Assembly: GCF_003261635.1 (NCBI RefSeq)
Contig: NZ_QFXK01000010.1
Span: forward strand, 186,001 to 250,000
Direction of reading: 5' to 3'
Length of the DNA: 64,000 bases
From: Kribbella monticola
GTDB taxonomy: Bacteria; Actinomycetota; Actinomycetes; Propionibacteriales; Kribbellaceae
Part shown: positions 29,010-38,138 of the stretch, piece after piece
Layout of the letters: each line of letters begins with the position of its first letter
Position numbering within the stretch: position 1 is the first letter of the stretch
Position numbers and translations under genes: made by a program
The notes under the pieces: model-generated
Told to the model about the DNA's origin: nothing
The model's input: only the letters and a program-made list of their open reading frames with translations
Databases searched by the model: none

Positions 29010-30798
29010 TGATGATCTGCCGCCCGTCGGAGTGGCGGTCTGGCGCTCGCTGCGACTCGCCTATAGCGCTGAACCGAAGCTTGTGGTGGCCTCCGGGGCG
29101 GTCAGCCTGATTGGTGCTGTCCTGGATGGCACCTTCGCCTTGTGGGTGGCCTTGATCGCCAAAGGGATCGGTAACCACGACAGTCGTCTTGTCTACCTGT
29201 CCGCAGTGGCTCTGGCGGTCTGCGTGGCCGGTGGGTGGTTGCTCCAGACAGCCGCGAGCCGGGTGGAACGGAACCTCAGGCTCCGCCTTCGGATCACGAT
29301 CGAGGGACATGTGGCCAGGATGCAGGCGACGTTGCCTGGCTTGGAGCATCACGAGAGGCCCGAGTATCTGAGTCGGCTGGCGGTTCTGCGCGACGGTGTG
29401 TTGCAGCTCGGGATGATCTACGGGGACCTGTTCGCAACTGCGGGCGCGGCAGTCCGGGTGGCCGTCACGGTCGCTCTGCTGGCATCGGTCAACCCGCTCT
29501 TCGCCCTGCTTCTGCTCTTCGCCGTACCGCCCCTGCTGGTCGCTTCGAAACGCGCCGGTGTGCTGACCGCGGTCGAAGAGCGTTCGTTCGGTCATCTGCG
29601 GCTGGCGGAGCACTTGTTCGACCTGGTGACGAAGGCATCGTCGGCCAAGGAGGTGAAGGTTACCAATCGAGGTGACGACCTGCTCGCTCGCCGGAGACGA
29701 GAGTGGCGGACGTGGCGGCGCGGCGTCACGGCGACCCGGTGGCGAACGGCGCTCGCCGAGGTCTGTGCGTGGGGCCTGTTCGCCGCGGCGTACGTAGTGG
29801 CTCTGCTGAGTGTGCTGGGAACGGATGGCGTCACGGCGAGCCAGGTTCTGCTCGTGCTCACCGCAGGCAGCCGCTTGGCCCAGTACGTGGGCATGACGGC
29901 CGGGGCTGCGGGCTCACTGCGGCAATGGCTGGATGCGTCTCGCCGGCTGGCCTGGCTGGAGGACTACGCAGCGGCGGCAACCCGTGGGGCTGGACAGCCG
30001 GCTCCGGACAGGTTTGGGCACGGTATCGAGCTCAGGGATGTGTCGTTCCGGTACCCCGGCACCGACCAATGGGTTCTCAGGCATGTCTCGACGGACATTC
30101 CGAGTGGTTCTGTGGTCGCCGTCGTCGGAGTCAACGGAGCAGGCAAATCCACCCTGGTGAAGCTGCTGTCCGGCTTCTACCCGTGTACCGAGGGAGAGAT
30201 CAGGATCGACGGCGTCGACATCAGGGACCTCGACGCGAGGTCGTGGCGAGAGGTGTTGTCCGGGGCCTACCAGGACTTCCACCAGTTCGAGTTCACCGCA
30301 GGTCTGTCGGTCGGAATCGGCGACCAGACCCGGATGACCGAACCGGCGGCGATTCTGCAGGCGGTCGGGAAGGCCGATGCGAACGGGTTGGTCGACGATC
30401 TGGCCAACGGCCTCGAAACGCAGCTCGGTCCGTCCTGGCCGGGCGGCACCGACCTGTCCGGGGGGCAATGGCAGCGCATCGCGCTGGCTCGGGGATTCAT
30501 GCGGCCGGCACCGCTACTTATGGTGCTGGACGAACCGACAGCGGCGCTGGACGCCGAGACCGAGCACGCGTTGTTCGTGCGGTTCGCGGCGGAGGCGAGG
30601 CGACGGTCCGAGGACATGGCCGACTCAGGAGCCATTACGGTTCTTGTCTCGCACCGTTTCTCGACGGTCCGGATGGCCGACACGATCATCGTCCTCAGCG
30701 GCGCGGCCATCGTCGAAACGGGCTCCCACGACGAACTTATGGCGCTCGATGGGGTCTACGCGGAACTCTACGGACTGCAGGCTGACGCCTACCTGTAG
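28993..30798 (+). CDS. ABC transporter half-unit (permease-ATPase fusion) 2
   Basis: ~601 aa. GTG 28993 follows GAGGAG by 4 nt; GTG 28981 is an in-frame alternative. Hydrophobic segments fill the N-terminal half. The ATPase has Walker A VGVNGAGKST, signature LSGGQWQR and Walker B 'LMVLDEPTAALD'. It shares the unusual LSGGQWQR signature with its neighbour, supporting a duplicated heterodimeric pair. It ends the first transcription block; a 105-nt gap with an operator-like palindrome follows. Confidence 0.9.
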   Translation: MNLRRSDDLPPVGVAVWRSLRLAYSAEPKLVVASGAVSLIGAVLDGTFALWVALIAKGIGNHDSRLVYLSAVALAVCVAGGWLLQTAASRVERNLRLRLRITIEGHVARMQATLPGLEHHERPEYLSRLAVLRDGVLQLGMIYGDLFATAGAAVRVAVTVALLASVNPLFALLLLFAVPPLLVASKRAGVLTAVEERSFGHLRLAEHLFDLVTKASSAKEVKVTNRGDDLLARRRREWRTWRRGVTATRWRTALAEVCAWGLFAAAYVVALLSVLGTDGVTASQVLLVLTAGSRLAQYVGMTAGAAGSLRQWLDASRRLAWLEDYAAAATRGAGQPAPDRFGHGIELRDVSFRYPGTDQWVLRHVSTDIPSGSVVAVVGVNGAGKSTLVKLLSGFYPCTEGEIRIDGVDIRDLDARSWREVLSGAYQDFHQFEFTAGLSVGIGDQTRMTEPAAILQAVGKADANGLVDDLANGLETQLGPSWPGGTDLSGGQWQRIALARGFMRPAPLLMVLDEPTAALDAETEHALFVRFAAEARRRSEDMADSGAITVLVSHRFSTVRMADTIIVLSGAAIVETGSHDELMALDGVYAELYGLQADAYL

Positions 30799-30814
30799 GC
30801 AATCTCCTAACCTA

Positions 30815-30830
30815 TTGCAGCAAGCTGCAA
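30815..30830. promoter_or_regulatory. Operator-like palindrome TTGCAG-N4-CTGCAA (copy 1)
   Basis: TTGCAGC-AA-GCTGCAA, with perfect 7-bp arms, lies in the only sizeable gap of the left operon. Five nt downstream is TTGACC (30836-30841), a good -35 for the SPASM radical SAM gene; the -10 is less clear (CATAGT region at 30862-30867). The same TTGCAG-N4-CTGCAA recurs at 39182 upstream of the peptide gene. Confidence 0.65.
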
Positions 30831-30903
30831 AACCCTTGACCCCTCAGTAGTTGCCCGTAAGCATAGTGCAGCGATCTCTCGCCGATACTGCCCTGGGGGT
30901 GGC

Positions 30904-32040
30904 GTGATCGACCTAGTGCACGTTGACCTGAACCTCACCAACGCCTGCAACCTCGCTTGCACTCATTGCCACAGCGCATCAGGTAAGCCGCTGCCCGATG
31001 AGTACACAACCGAAGAGCTCGTGGCCCTCGTCAAGGAGCTGCACAGCCACGGCGTGCTGAGTCTGGCGATCGCCGGTGGAGAGCCCTTCATGCATCCCGG
31101 CCTGCTGGAGGTGCTCGCGGAGGCGACGCGGCTGCCCGGCTGGCGCGTCTCGGTGATCACCAACGGTGTGTTCTTCACCGACAGGGTGCTCGAGTCCCTG
31201 AGCCGGTGTCCGGGACTCGGGGTCAACGTCAGTGTGGACGGATCGACGCCCGACCGGTTCGCCGAGTTGCGCTCGCAGCCGGGAAGTACACCCGCGGCGA
31301 AGGCCGGGCTGTTCAACCGGGTCACCGGAGGCATCCGACGGGCTGTCGACGCGGGCCTGGCGGTGTCGGTCAACACGACGATGACGCGGGCGACGATGCA
31401 CGATCTCGTCCCCACCTATCACCTGGTGGTCGACGAGCTCGGAGCGCGTGCTCAGGTGGCGATCAAGTTCTTCCCGGCCGGATACGGTAAGGAGCACCTC
31501 GACCGCTACGAGTTTCCGTGGCCGGAGTGGGCCAGGCAGTTCACGGATCTCACCGTGCGGAAGATGTCCGGCGAACTCCCGAAGATGCAACTGTCGCTAC
31601 CCAGCGCGTGGGAGTTCTACCTGCCCCTGATCGGTGCGGGCATCGATCCCGGCGAGGCCGAGGTCGCCTGGAACAACCGCAGTGTGATGGCTGAAGCGAA
31701 GTACTCGCGAAGCCGCGACATCGGCGATGTGGCCGGCGTGAACGAGCTCTGTGTCAGCAGCGACGGCTCGGTCTATCCCAGCATCCTGATGCTGGGCGAA
31801 CCGTCGATGTTCTGCGGATCGCTGCGCAAGGCTTCGCTCGAGGAGGTCTGGAGCAATTCGGAGTCGTTGCGGTCGCTTCGGCAACTGACTCTGGCCGACC
31901 TGCAGGCGCCGTGCTCGTCCTGCCGGATGGCCAAGGTGTGCGGAGGAGGATCGAGATCGCGGGCGCTCGCGCAGTCGTTGGACGTCAGAGCGGCCGATTT
32001 GTCCTGCCCGCTGGTCCGCCGAAACAAGGCTGCGGCGTGA
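30904..32040 (+). CDS. Radical SAM/SPASM peptide maturase
   Basis: 378 aa from GTG 30904. The cluster-binding motif is CNLACTHC (Cys15, Cys19, Cys22), followed by 'LAIAGGEPFMHPGLLEVL' (GGEP) and 'VSVITNGVFF'. The C-terminal SPASM-type cysteines include Cys in 'NELCVSS', 'CSSCRMAKVCGGG' and 'DLSCPLV', binding auxiliary Fe-S clusters. SPASM maturases crosslink or epimerise residues of ribosomal peptides (thioether, C-C, C-O). It overlaps the next small gene by 4 nt, as a maturase and its recognition protein often do. The actual crosslink cannot be read from sequence. Confidence 0.88.
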   Translation: MIDLVHVDLNLTNACNLACTHCHSASGKPLPDEYTTEELVALVKELHSHGVLSLAIAGGEPFMHPGLLEVLAEATRLPGWRVSVITNGVFFTDRVLESLSRCPGLGVNVSVDGSTPDRFAELRSQPGSTPAAKAGLFNRVTGGIRRAVDAGLAVSVNTTMTRATMHDLVPTYHLVVDELGARAQVAIKFFPAGYGKEHLDRYEFPWPEWARQFTDLTVRKMSGELPKMQLSLPSAWEFYLPLIGAGIDPGEAEVAWNNRSVMAEAKYSRSRDIGDVAGVNELCVSSDGSVYPSILMLGEPSMFCGSLRKASLEEVWSNSESLRSLRQLTLADLQAPCSSCRMAKVCGGGSRSRALAQSLDVRAADLSCPLVRRNKAAA

Positions 32041-32351
32041 CGGGCGACTACGTGCTGGGCACCGGCCCCGATGCGGTCAGAGTCCGGTTGAGCGAGAGCG
32101 GTGTGCAATTGCGGACCGTACGCCGGATCATCGACGGCAACGGCGACATGGCTGTGCTCGTCGGCTGGCTGCTCGAGCACGCGCCTGGATCCCTGCCGCA
32201 GATCGAGCGCACGGTCGGTTGCTCGCCGTCCGATCTCTTCGCCTTGCTAGGCCGTCTCGCGGCGGTGGGTGTTCCGGTGATCGCCTGGGGCCCGGACTGG
32301 CAGCGAGCCGCCGGCGAGTTCGCCGGTGAAGGGGGTGAACGGGATGACTGA
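32037..32351 (+). CDS. Small winged-helix, PqqD/RRE-like protein
   Basis: 104 aa from GTG 32037 (GTGA overlap with the SPASM gene). The N-terminus has short beta-prone strands ('YVLGTGPDAVRVRLSESG'), then helices and 'LPQIERTVGCSPSDLFALL', a helix-turn-helix-like block. This is the size and secondary-structure order of RiPP recognition elements, but it has no diagnostic PqqD residues. Position between two radical SAM genes supports leader-peptide binding. It could instead be an accessory protein of the B12 enzyme. Confidence 0.5.
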   Translation: MTGDYVLGTGPDAVRVRLSESGVQLRTVRRIIDGNGDMAVLVGWLLEHAPGSLPQIERTVGCSPSDLFALLGRLAAVGVPVIAWGPDWQRAAGEFAGEGGERDD

Positions 32352-33813
32352 TGTCCTGATCGTCTCGCCGTTTCGGCGGCCGACGTTTCGCAAGGCGATC
32401 TCCAGCGCGTATCCCGTGCGAGAGCCGTGGGACTCGGCGCCACTGACTATTGCCGGGGGCGTTCAGGCCGCCGGGCTCGCCGTCGACTACCTGGCACTGC
32501 AGAACCTGTTCGACGCCTGGCAGGAGGGCAAGGATCTGCCCGTCCTCCGGCAGATACTGGACGAGGTGCCCGCCCGGATGGTGATCTTCGCGGCGGACTA
32601 CTTCGTCCCGAGTCGTTCGACCGCCACGGTTTTCGGTATGCGCATCATCGGTGACGAGCTGAAGCGCCGGGACCCGAAGGTCGTCATCGGGGCAACCGGA
32701 CGGCTGCCGACGGTACTCGGCGGGCGTCTGTTCACCGAGGTTCCCGCTCTCGACTTCCTTGTGAGCGGTGAGGCCGACACGGTGATCGGCGACATCGCCG
32801 GCGAGGTGCTGCTGAAAGGCGTGGAAGGTGCCCGGCATCCCAGCCTGATCACTCGTTCGCCGGACGGGCGAGAAGCCATTGCCGTCGCCACGGCGACGAA
32901 CCTTGACGACATGCCGATGCCGGCCTGGCACCTGCTCGAGCGCTCACTGCGCTGGGACGAGCAGACCAGAACCGTGCCGGGAAGGGTGCCGTTCAGCCTG
33001 CGGACGAGTGCAGGATGCAAGTTCAGGTGCAAGTTCTGCGCCGGAGTTCCGAACTGGCTGAACTACCGGATGAAGTCCGCGGAGCGGGTGGCGGCGGAGA
33101 CGGACACGCTGCTCGACGTGGTCGGCGAGCGAGGCTATCTGTCGTTCCTGGAAGACGAGGTGTTCACCCGGCAGCCGGATCATGCCCGCGCGGTCAGCAA
33201 GGTCTTCGCGGACCGGAACATCCGGCTGGACGGTGTCTACACGCATTCGAGCATGCTCGACGAGGACACCGCGGGTGACGTCGCGAAGATGGCCGGCCGA
33301 GTGTTTCTCGGACTGGACAACGCCAATGACTCGATCCTGCGGGACATGCGGAAGGGCCAGCGGTTCGCCCACGTGATCGAGGCTGTCGAGATTGCCCGGA
33401 AGGCAGGGCTGTCGACCCATCTGGAATGGATCATCGGCTCGCCCGCCGAGCCGCTGGACAGTCTCAGCACCAGCCTCAACGCGATCGTCACCCTGCTGTC
33501 CACGGGGGTCGTTGACAGCATCAACACGTACGTCTACTGCCCACACCCGGGCACGGAGTACGCCGAACACGCCAACGATCTGGGGATGGAGATCCTGACG
33601 GGTCTCGACGGCATCCAGGAGTCGGGTGGCTATCCGTCCTACCGAACCCCCCACCTCAGCAGTCAGCAGATCTTTGTCGCCTACCTGATGAGCCAACTGG
33701 TGATCGCGGAGACGCTCCAGCATCGAAGCGGCTCGGGACCGACGACCTCGGTCGGAACCCCCAACCGAGACGAACTACGGTCCCTGTTCGGCCGATTCGA
33801 AGGGCTCCGATGA
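32344..33813 (+). CDS. B12-binding radical SAM enzyme
   Basis: 489 aa. ATG 32344 is preferred over GTG 32326 because MTDVLIVSPF matches the usual start of the family's cobalamin domain; it overlaps the previous gene by 8 nt. The N-terminal ~170 residues form the B12-binding Rossmann-like domain, including 'LDFLVSGEADTVIGD'. The radical SAM motif is CKFRCKFC (Cys225, 229, 232). A C-terminal helical domain follows. Class B enzymes methylate unactivated carbons or rearrange rings. Here the substrate is either the peptide or the sugar. The last bases overlap the carbamoyltransferase start (ATGA). Confidence 0.85.
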   Translation: MTDVLIVSPFRRPTFRKAISSAYPVREPWDSAPLTIAGGVQAAGLAVDYLALQNLFDAWQEGKDLPVLRQILDEVPARMVIFAADYFVPSRSTATVFGMRIIGDELKRRDPKVVIGATGRLPTVLGGRLFTEVPALDFLVSGEADTVIGDIAGEVLLKGVEGARHPSLITRSPDGREAIAVATATNLDDMPMPAWHLLERSLRWDEQTRTVPGRVPFSLRTSAGCKFRCKFCAGVPNWLNYRMKSAERVAAETDTLLDVVGERGYLSFLEDEVFTRQPDHARAVSKVFADRNIRLDGVYTHSSMLDEDTAGDVAKMAGRVFLGLDNANDSILRDMRKGQRFAHVIEAVEIARKAGLSTHLEWIIGSPAEPLDSLSTSLNAIVTLLSTGVVDSINTYVYCPHPGTEYAEHANDLGMEILTGLDGIQESGGYPSYRTPHLSSQQIFVAYLMSQLVIAETLQHRSGSGPTTSVGTPNRDELRSLFGRFEGLR

Positions 33814-35954
33814 CCGACAGATACGTCTTGGGCGTCAGCATGTCCAGCCACGACCGGGCTGCGGCCCTGATGAAGGACGGCGAGATCGTCTCGGCGATCG
33901 CGGAGGAGCGCATCGACCGGCGCAAAAAGTCCCAGGGCTTCTACGGTGATCAGTCGAAGGGCATCGTGCTGCCCCCCTTGGCGGCGATCAACTACGTGCT
34001 GAGAGCAGAGGGAATCTCGCTGGACGACGTGAGCCTGGTCGTCTGCGGCCGTTCGGTGACCACCTGCCGTTCGGAGTTGCTCACCTACCTGGCGGTCGAC
34101 CCGGACAAGGTGGTCGAGCCACCGGTTCCGAGCCATCATCTGGCGCACGCTTACAGCGCTTACGCCGTCGCTCCGTTCGACGAATGCGATATTCTGGTCC
34201 TGGACGAGCAGGGGCACAGGTTGTCCGACGGTACCTCCGAGAGCAGCACCTGCTTCCGCGCCGACGGGTCCGGTTATCTGTCCCTGGTCAAGGCGTTCCC
34301 GGCAGGCGGCGACCGGATCAGCCTGGGCATGTACTTCGACGTGTTCTCGGCGCTCACCGGTTTGTCGGAGGCGGGCCTGCCGGCCGCTGGAAAGCTCATG
34401 GCGCTGGCGGCGTACGGCACGCCGCGAACGGACTGGGCACCGACGATCCGCTGCGAGCCGGACGGCGGATTCCTTGCGTCGCTGGCCGCGGTCGACGAAC
34501 TGCTGGCCGCGGTGTCTTTTCCGGTCCGGCCCGGCTATCGCGAGTTCAGACCAGAGACAATCGACGACCTTCGGCTGAAGTACGCGCCGATTCACTGGTC
34601 GAGCGGGCTCTCGGCCGACCTGGCCAGACACGCGCAGGACGGGCTGGAGACCGCTGTCCTCCATGTCGCCTCCTCGCTGCGCGCGGCGACCGGGCACCGT
34701 TTTCTCACGTACGCCGGCGGGGTGGCACTGAACTGCACCGCGAACGCGAGACTTCTCGAGTCGGGCTATCAGGACGTCTTCGTCCAGCCGGCCGCGACCG
34801 ACGACGGCAGCGCGATCGGCCTGGCCGCTTATGGCTGGTACGTGGCCATGGGCCAGGAGTGGCGGTCGCGACAGGCCAAGCGGTTCTCGCCGCGGCTCGG
34901 CAAGCGTTACAGCGCGCGCGACACCGCGAGCGTGTTCGAGGCGGCGGGTTTGTCCGGTCACGCTCGCCCGACAGATGTGGGCGAAGTTGCCCGGAGGATC
35001 GGCGCCGGGGAGGTGGTGTGCTGGTTCGAGGGACGTTCGGAGTGGGGGCCGAGGGCACTGGGAGGCCGGAGCATTCTGACCGACGCCACTGCGCCCGGAT
35101 CGGTACTTCGGGTGAACGGCAGCGTCAAGCATCGGGAGCGGTTCCGTCCGGTGGGGTTGAGTCTGGACGGGGACTACGCGCAAGAAGCGCTCGAACTCGA
35201 CGGATTGCCGCAGGCCCTGGGCTACTACATGTTGTCCGTCGCCAAGGTCAGGGACGAGCGGCTTCGCGGAGTGTGCCATCAGGACGGCAGCGTGCGCTAT
35301 CAGCTCGTGGCGGCCGACGAGGGGATCTACTCGGAGTTGCTGGCAGAGGTCAAGGAGGTCGTCGGAGTGCCGGCGGTGATCAACACCTCGTTCAACACCG
35401 GTGGCGAACCTCTGGTCGAGACCCCGCTGGACGCTGTCCGCCAGTTCCTCATGTGTGGCGCGGATTCCCTGTACCTGGACGGCTATCTGATCGTCGGCGA
35501 CTCGATCGATCCGGCCGCGCGAGCTGCGGCGCTGCGGGCCTGCGGTTACACCGGCCAGGATCGGGTGCTGGGCCGCGCGTTGCAGCACGAGGCGGCCGGA
35601 TATGAGGAAGTCGCTCGAGAGATCGCCGCCGAGCTGCCCGACGATCTTTCGCGCGGGCCCGATCATCTCCGCGAGCGGGCAGGACTGTTGTTGCGGAGCG
35701 CGGTGAACGATGGCGACTTGGCCGCTGCGACGGTGCTGTTCGAGGAAGTCTGGAAATGGTCGGCCATGCCTGCGGTCGCGTCATCGGCCACCCGCCTGCT
35801 CTCCGAGCGAGGAGCGACGATTCCCGGCGTACATCCGCACGCGCTGCGCTTGCTAGCCGCGATGTCGGCGGGGAACAACGCTCTGCCGACGGTCAAACAA
35901 CTGTTCGGAGGCAGGGGAGAGGTCGAGGGCAGTGACGATGTCGACGAAGACTGA
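33810..35954 (+). CDS. NodU/CmcH-family carbamoyltransferase
   Basis: 714 aa from ATG 33810. The N-terminal Kae1/actin-like fold shows 'SHHLAHAYSAY' (metal His pair), 'ILVLDEQGHR', 'TYAGGVALNCTANA' and DDGSAIG. The C-terminal YrdC-like domain shows 'RSEWGPRALGGRSIL' and 'NTSFNTGGEPLVETP'. The family transfers carbamoyl from carbamoyl phosphate via carbamoyl-adenylate to a hydroxyl, usually of a sugar (for example TobZ, nodulation factors). It is ~100 aa longer than many members because of a helical C-terminal tail after ~590. I infer carbamoylation of the heptose. Confidence 0.88.
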   Translation: MTDRYVLGVSMSSHDRAAALMKDGEIVSAIAEERIDRRKKSQGFYGDQSKGIVLPPLAAINYVLRAEGISLDDVSLVVCGRSVTTCRSELLTYLAVDPDKVVEPPVPSHHLAHAYSAYAVAPFDECDILVLDEQGHRLSDGTSESSTCFRADGSGYLSLVKAFPAGGDRISLGMYFDVFSALTGLSEAGLPAAGKLMALAAYGTPRTDWAPTIRCEPDGGFLASLAAVDELLAAVSFPVRPGYREFRPETIDDLRLKYAPIHWSSGLSADLARHAQDGLETAVLHVASSLRAATGHRFLTYAGGVALNCTANARLLESGYQDVFVQPAATDDGSAIGLAAYGWYVAMGQEWRSRQAKRFSPRLGKRYSARDTASVFEAAGLSGHARPTDVGEVARRIGAGEVVCWFEGRSEWGPRALGGRSILTDATAPGSVLRVNGSVKHRERFRPVGLSLDGDYAQEALELDGLPQALGYYMLSVAKVRDERLRGVCHQDGSVRYQLVAADEGIYSELLAEVKEVVGVPAVINTSFNTGGEPLVETPLDAVRQFLMCGADSLYLDGYLIVGDSIDPAARAAALRACGYTGQDRVLGRALQHEAAGYEEVAREIAAELPDDLSRGPDHLRERAGLLLRSAVNDGDLAAATVLFEEVWKWSAMPAVASSATRLLSERGATIPGVHPHALRLLAAMSAGNNALPTVKQLFGGRGEVEGSDDVDED

Positions 35955-37005
35955 CGGTCTCGCCACCGGCGCGGCGGTCGAAAGGTTCCGCGACGGCGTG
36001 TGGCTCATCTCCGACGTCGAGGTCGCCACTATCGTCCTGACCGACCATGAGCGGTACCGCGCACCGAGGATCGAGGAGTTCGTCCCCGGTGTGTCCAGGA
36101 GCTTCTTCCTGGCCGTCGATGCTGCGGATGCCGGCAACGGTGATCGATTTCGGCAGGCGCTGGTAGGAGCTCTGACGCCGCGTCGGATCGCCCGCTACGA
36201 GCGGGATGTCCTGCAGCCGGCGGTTGCCCGGCTTGCCGACCGGGCGGTCAAGTCGGCTGCCTTCGATCTGCTGGACGATTTCATCCGCCCGTACAGCCGG
36301 CGGGCGAGCTACGCGCTGGCCGGGATGCCCGAGGAAACCTCACTGGAGATCGTCGGCCGCCTCAAGGTGGCGGGCGAGCTGTACTCCTCGGATCGGCGGT
36401 CGGCGGTCGCCGGCGCACTCGTCAGGCAGTCTCACCAGCTGATGGTGGACGCGGCTGCCGATGGTCTGCTCTCTCCCGACGGTCTTCCGGGGTTCGCCCT
36501 CAGCCACGGCCTGATCGACCTGACCGAGGTTCCGTTGCTGGGCAGGCCGGTCTTCGACATGGCCGTTTCCGACCTGAGCGCTGCCCTGATCGTCGCCTCG
36601 GTTTCGGCCCTGGCATCGATGACGGCATCGGCACAGCGCGACTACGCGTCTCAGGCCGGCAGCCGGGTGCTGGTGATGGCGGCCTCGCGCCAACTGTCCG
36701 ATATCGTCGCGACGCGGGTGTGCGTGACCGACGCGATGGTGGGGCAGACAAAGGTCAGTGCAGGGGATCGACTGCTGCTGGATCTGTCATCGGCCAACCA
36801 GCGCCAGTTGTCGGCGAAGGACGGCGGCCACGGTCAGGGACACGCTGCTGACAGCCTCTCTTTCGGACACGGCGTACACGCTTGTATCGGTCGCGAACTG
36901 GCTGTTCGCACGGCAATGGTGGCAGTGGTAGCCCTTGCCTCCCGTGGAGTCCTGACGATCGACGAGACAGGCGTTGCCGTGCTGGCCGCCCCTTCGGAGA
37001 TCTGA
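35932..37005 (+). CDS. Atypical short cytochrome P450
   Basis: 357 aa from GTG 35932 (ATG 35938 possible), overlapping the previous gene by 23 nt. The heme-ligand loop is intact, FGHGVHACIGRELA with Cys near residue 318. Elsewhere it is degenerate. Where the K-helix ExxR is expected ('VLVMAASRQLSDIVATRVC') there is no Glu, and the I-helix region ('IVASVSALASM') lacks the acid-Thr pair used for oxygen activation. It is ~40-50 aa shorter than usual bacterial P450s. It may be a divergent crosslinking or peroxide-type P450, or a non-catalytic heme protein. Confidence 0.75.
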   Translation: MTMSTKTDGLATGAAVERFRDGVWLISDVEVATIVLTDHERYRAPRIEEFVPGVSRSFFLAVDAADAGNGDRFRQALVGALTPRRIARYERDVLQPAVARLADRAVKSAAFDLLDDFIRPYSRRASYALAGMPEETSLEIVGRLKVAGELYSSDRRSAVAGALVRQSHQLMVDAAADGLLSPDGLPGFALSHGLIDLTEVPLLGRPVFDMAVSDLSAALIVASVSALASMTASAQRDYASQAGSRVLVMAASRQLSDIVATRVCVTDAMVGQTKVSAGDRLLLDLSSANQRQLSAKDGGHGQGHAADSLSFGHGVHACIGRELAVRTAMVAVVALASRGVLTIDETGVAVLAAPSEI

Positions 37006-37010
37006 CGACG

Positions 37011-38138
37011 ATGACGGTGTACGCGGACGAACGCACGGATGTGACTCTGACGAAGGAGTACTTCCTGCAGCGCTCCACGTGGACCGGGCTCAGGTCGACC
37101 AGTCAGAGCACCGTCCATCACCGCCGGCTGGGACCCGGCGGCCACTGGGAGACAGTGCACGATGACCAGGCTCCGGATCCCGAGGTCCTGAGCAGCTTGG
37201 TCAGGACCGTCGACACTGCCACGCTGCCACCCCTCGGTGTTGCCGACGGGATGGACGGCATCGGACTTCGAGTCGAGCAGCTCGTTGGTCATCGCGACTA
37301 CTCGAGCTCGGACGGTGTCTCGTACACCCACAGGTTCGATCGATGGCTGGTGACCGCGGTCGATCGCGATGGACGGTCGGCACGACTGGCGGTGGGAACG
37401 GTGAACGAGCTTCCACGCGCAGCGCAGGAGGCGATCGGCGACCTCGCCCGATCGACTGGTCAGCCGCCCGATCAATGGTCATTGAACCGGGACACGGTCA
37501 CCATCCGGTGCGATGAATTCCTTGCGGGCGTGCTGATTCATGAACTGATCGGCCATGCTGCGGAAGAGGCCGACCTCGCCGAAGGAACCGCAGTACTGCC
37601 GCCGGATGTCTCGGTCTCGTCCCTGCCGCTGGAAGGCCGGTCGATCGATGACGATGGCATGCCACCGGCCGTCGGCCCCCTTGTCGAAGAAGGGCAGTTG
37701 ATGGTTCTGCCGCTGGCCCGGCGCCGGGGCGGTGACCCGCTCACACCGCCGACCGGTCACTCCTGGGCGCCTTCGCACGCCGCCGACGTCCCGGCCAGGC
37801 TCGTGAATCTGCAAACGAGGGCGCGGCGGCTCGCGGCCGGCCCGGCCGGAGACTTCATGATTCCCGGCCGGCTCGAGGCGGCGCGCTACTTCCGTGGCCT
37901 GGCCGTACTGGAGGTCGGACCCTCTACCTATGTGAGTCCGTCGGGTGATGAGCGCCGTGGACGTCCGCTGACCTTGATGGTCACCGCTGAGAACCTCCGG
38001 CAGGCGGTACCGATCGCCTCGCGGGACGAGGCCCGGGTGAGTCTCGGCTTCTGCGTGAAGAACGGGGACATGTTGCCTACTGCCGATCGCAGCATCGCCT
38101 TGGGCATCGAGAACGTGCGCTTCTGGGAGCGCTCATGA
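37011..38138 (+). CDS. TldD-like metalloprotease subunit
   Basis: 375 aa from ATG 37011; the open frame upstream shadows the P450. It carries HELIGH within 'VLIHELIGHAAEEADLAE' (~178), the HExxxH zinc motif of TldD (usually HEAVGH). The C-terminal part has 'VGPSTYVSPSGDERRG' and 'LGFCVKNGDMLPTADRSIA' in place of the family's usual end. TldD/TldE complexes degrade unfolded or leader peptides, as in microcin B17 maturation. The adjacent, overlapping TldE-like gene makes the heterodimer. A role in removing the leader (or follower) from the 67-aa peptide is inferred. Confidence 0.75.
   Translation: MTVYADERTDVTLTKEYFLQRSTWTGLRSTSQSTVHHRRLGPGGHWETVHDDQAPDPEVLSSLVRTVDTATLPPLGVADGMDGIGLRVEQLVGHRDYSSSDGVSYTHRFDRWLVTAVDRDGRSARLAVGTVNELPRAAQEAIGDLARSTGQPPDQWSLNRDTVTIRCDEFLAGVLIHELIGHAAEEADLAEGTAVLPPDVSVSSLPLEGRSIDDDGMPPAVGPLVEEGQLMVLPLARRRGGDPLTPPTGHSWAPSHAADVPARLVNLQTRARRLAAGPAGDFMIPGRLEAARYFRGLAVLEVGPSTYVSPSGDERRGRPLTLMVTAENLRQAVPIASRDEARVSLGFCVKNGDMLPTADRSIALGIENVRFWERS

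Noticed and set aside
33681..35666. 661-aa open frame on the minus strand
   Set aside because: Antisense to the carbamoyltransferase, whose motifs are unmistakable; no motifs of its own.
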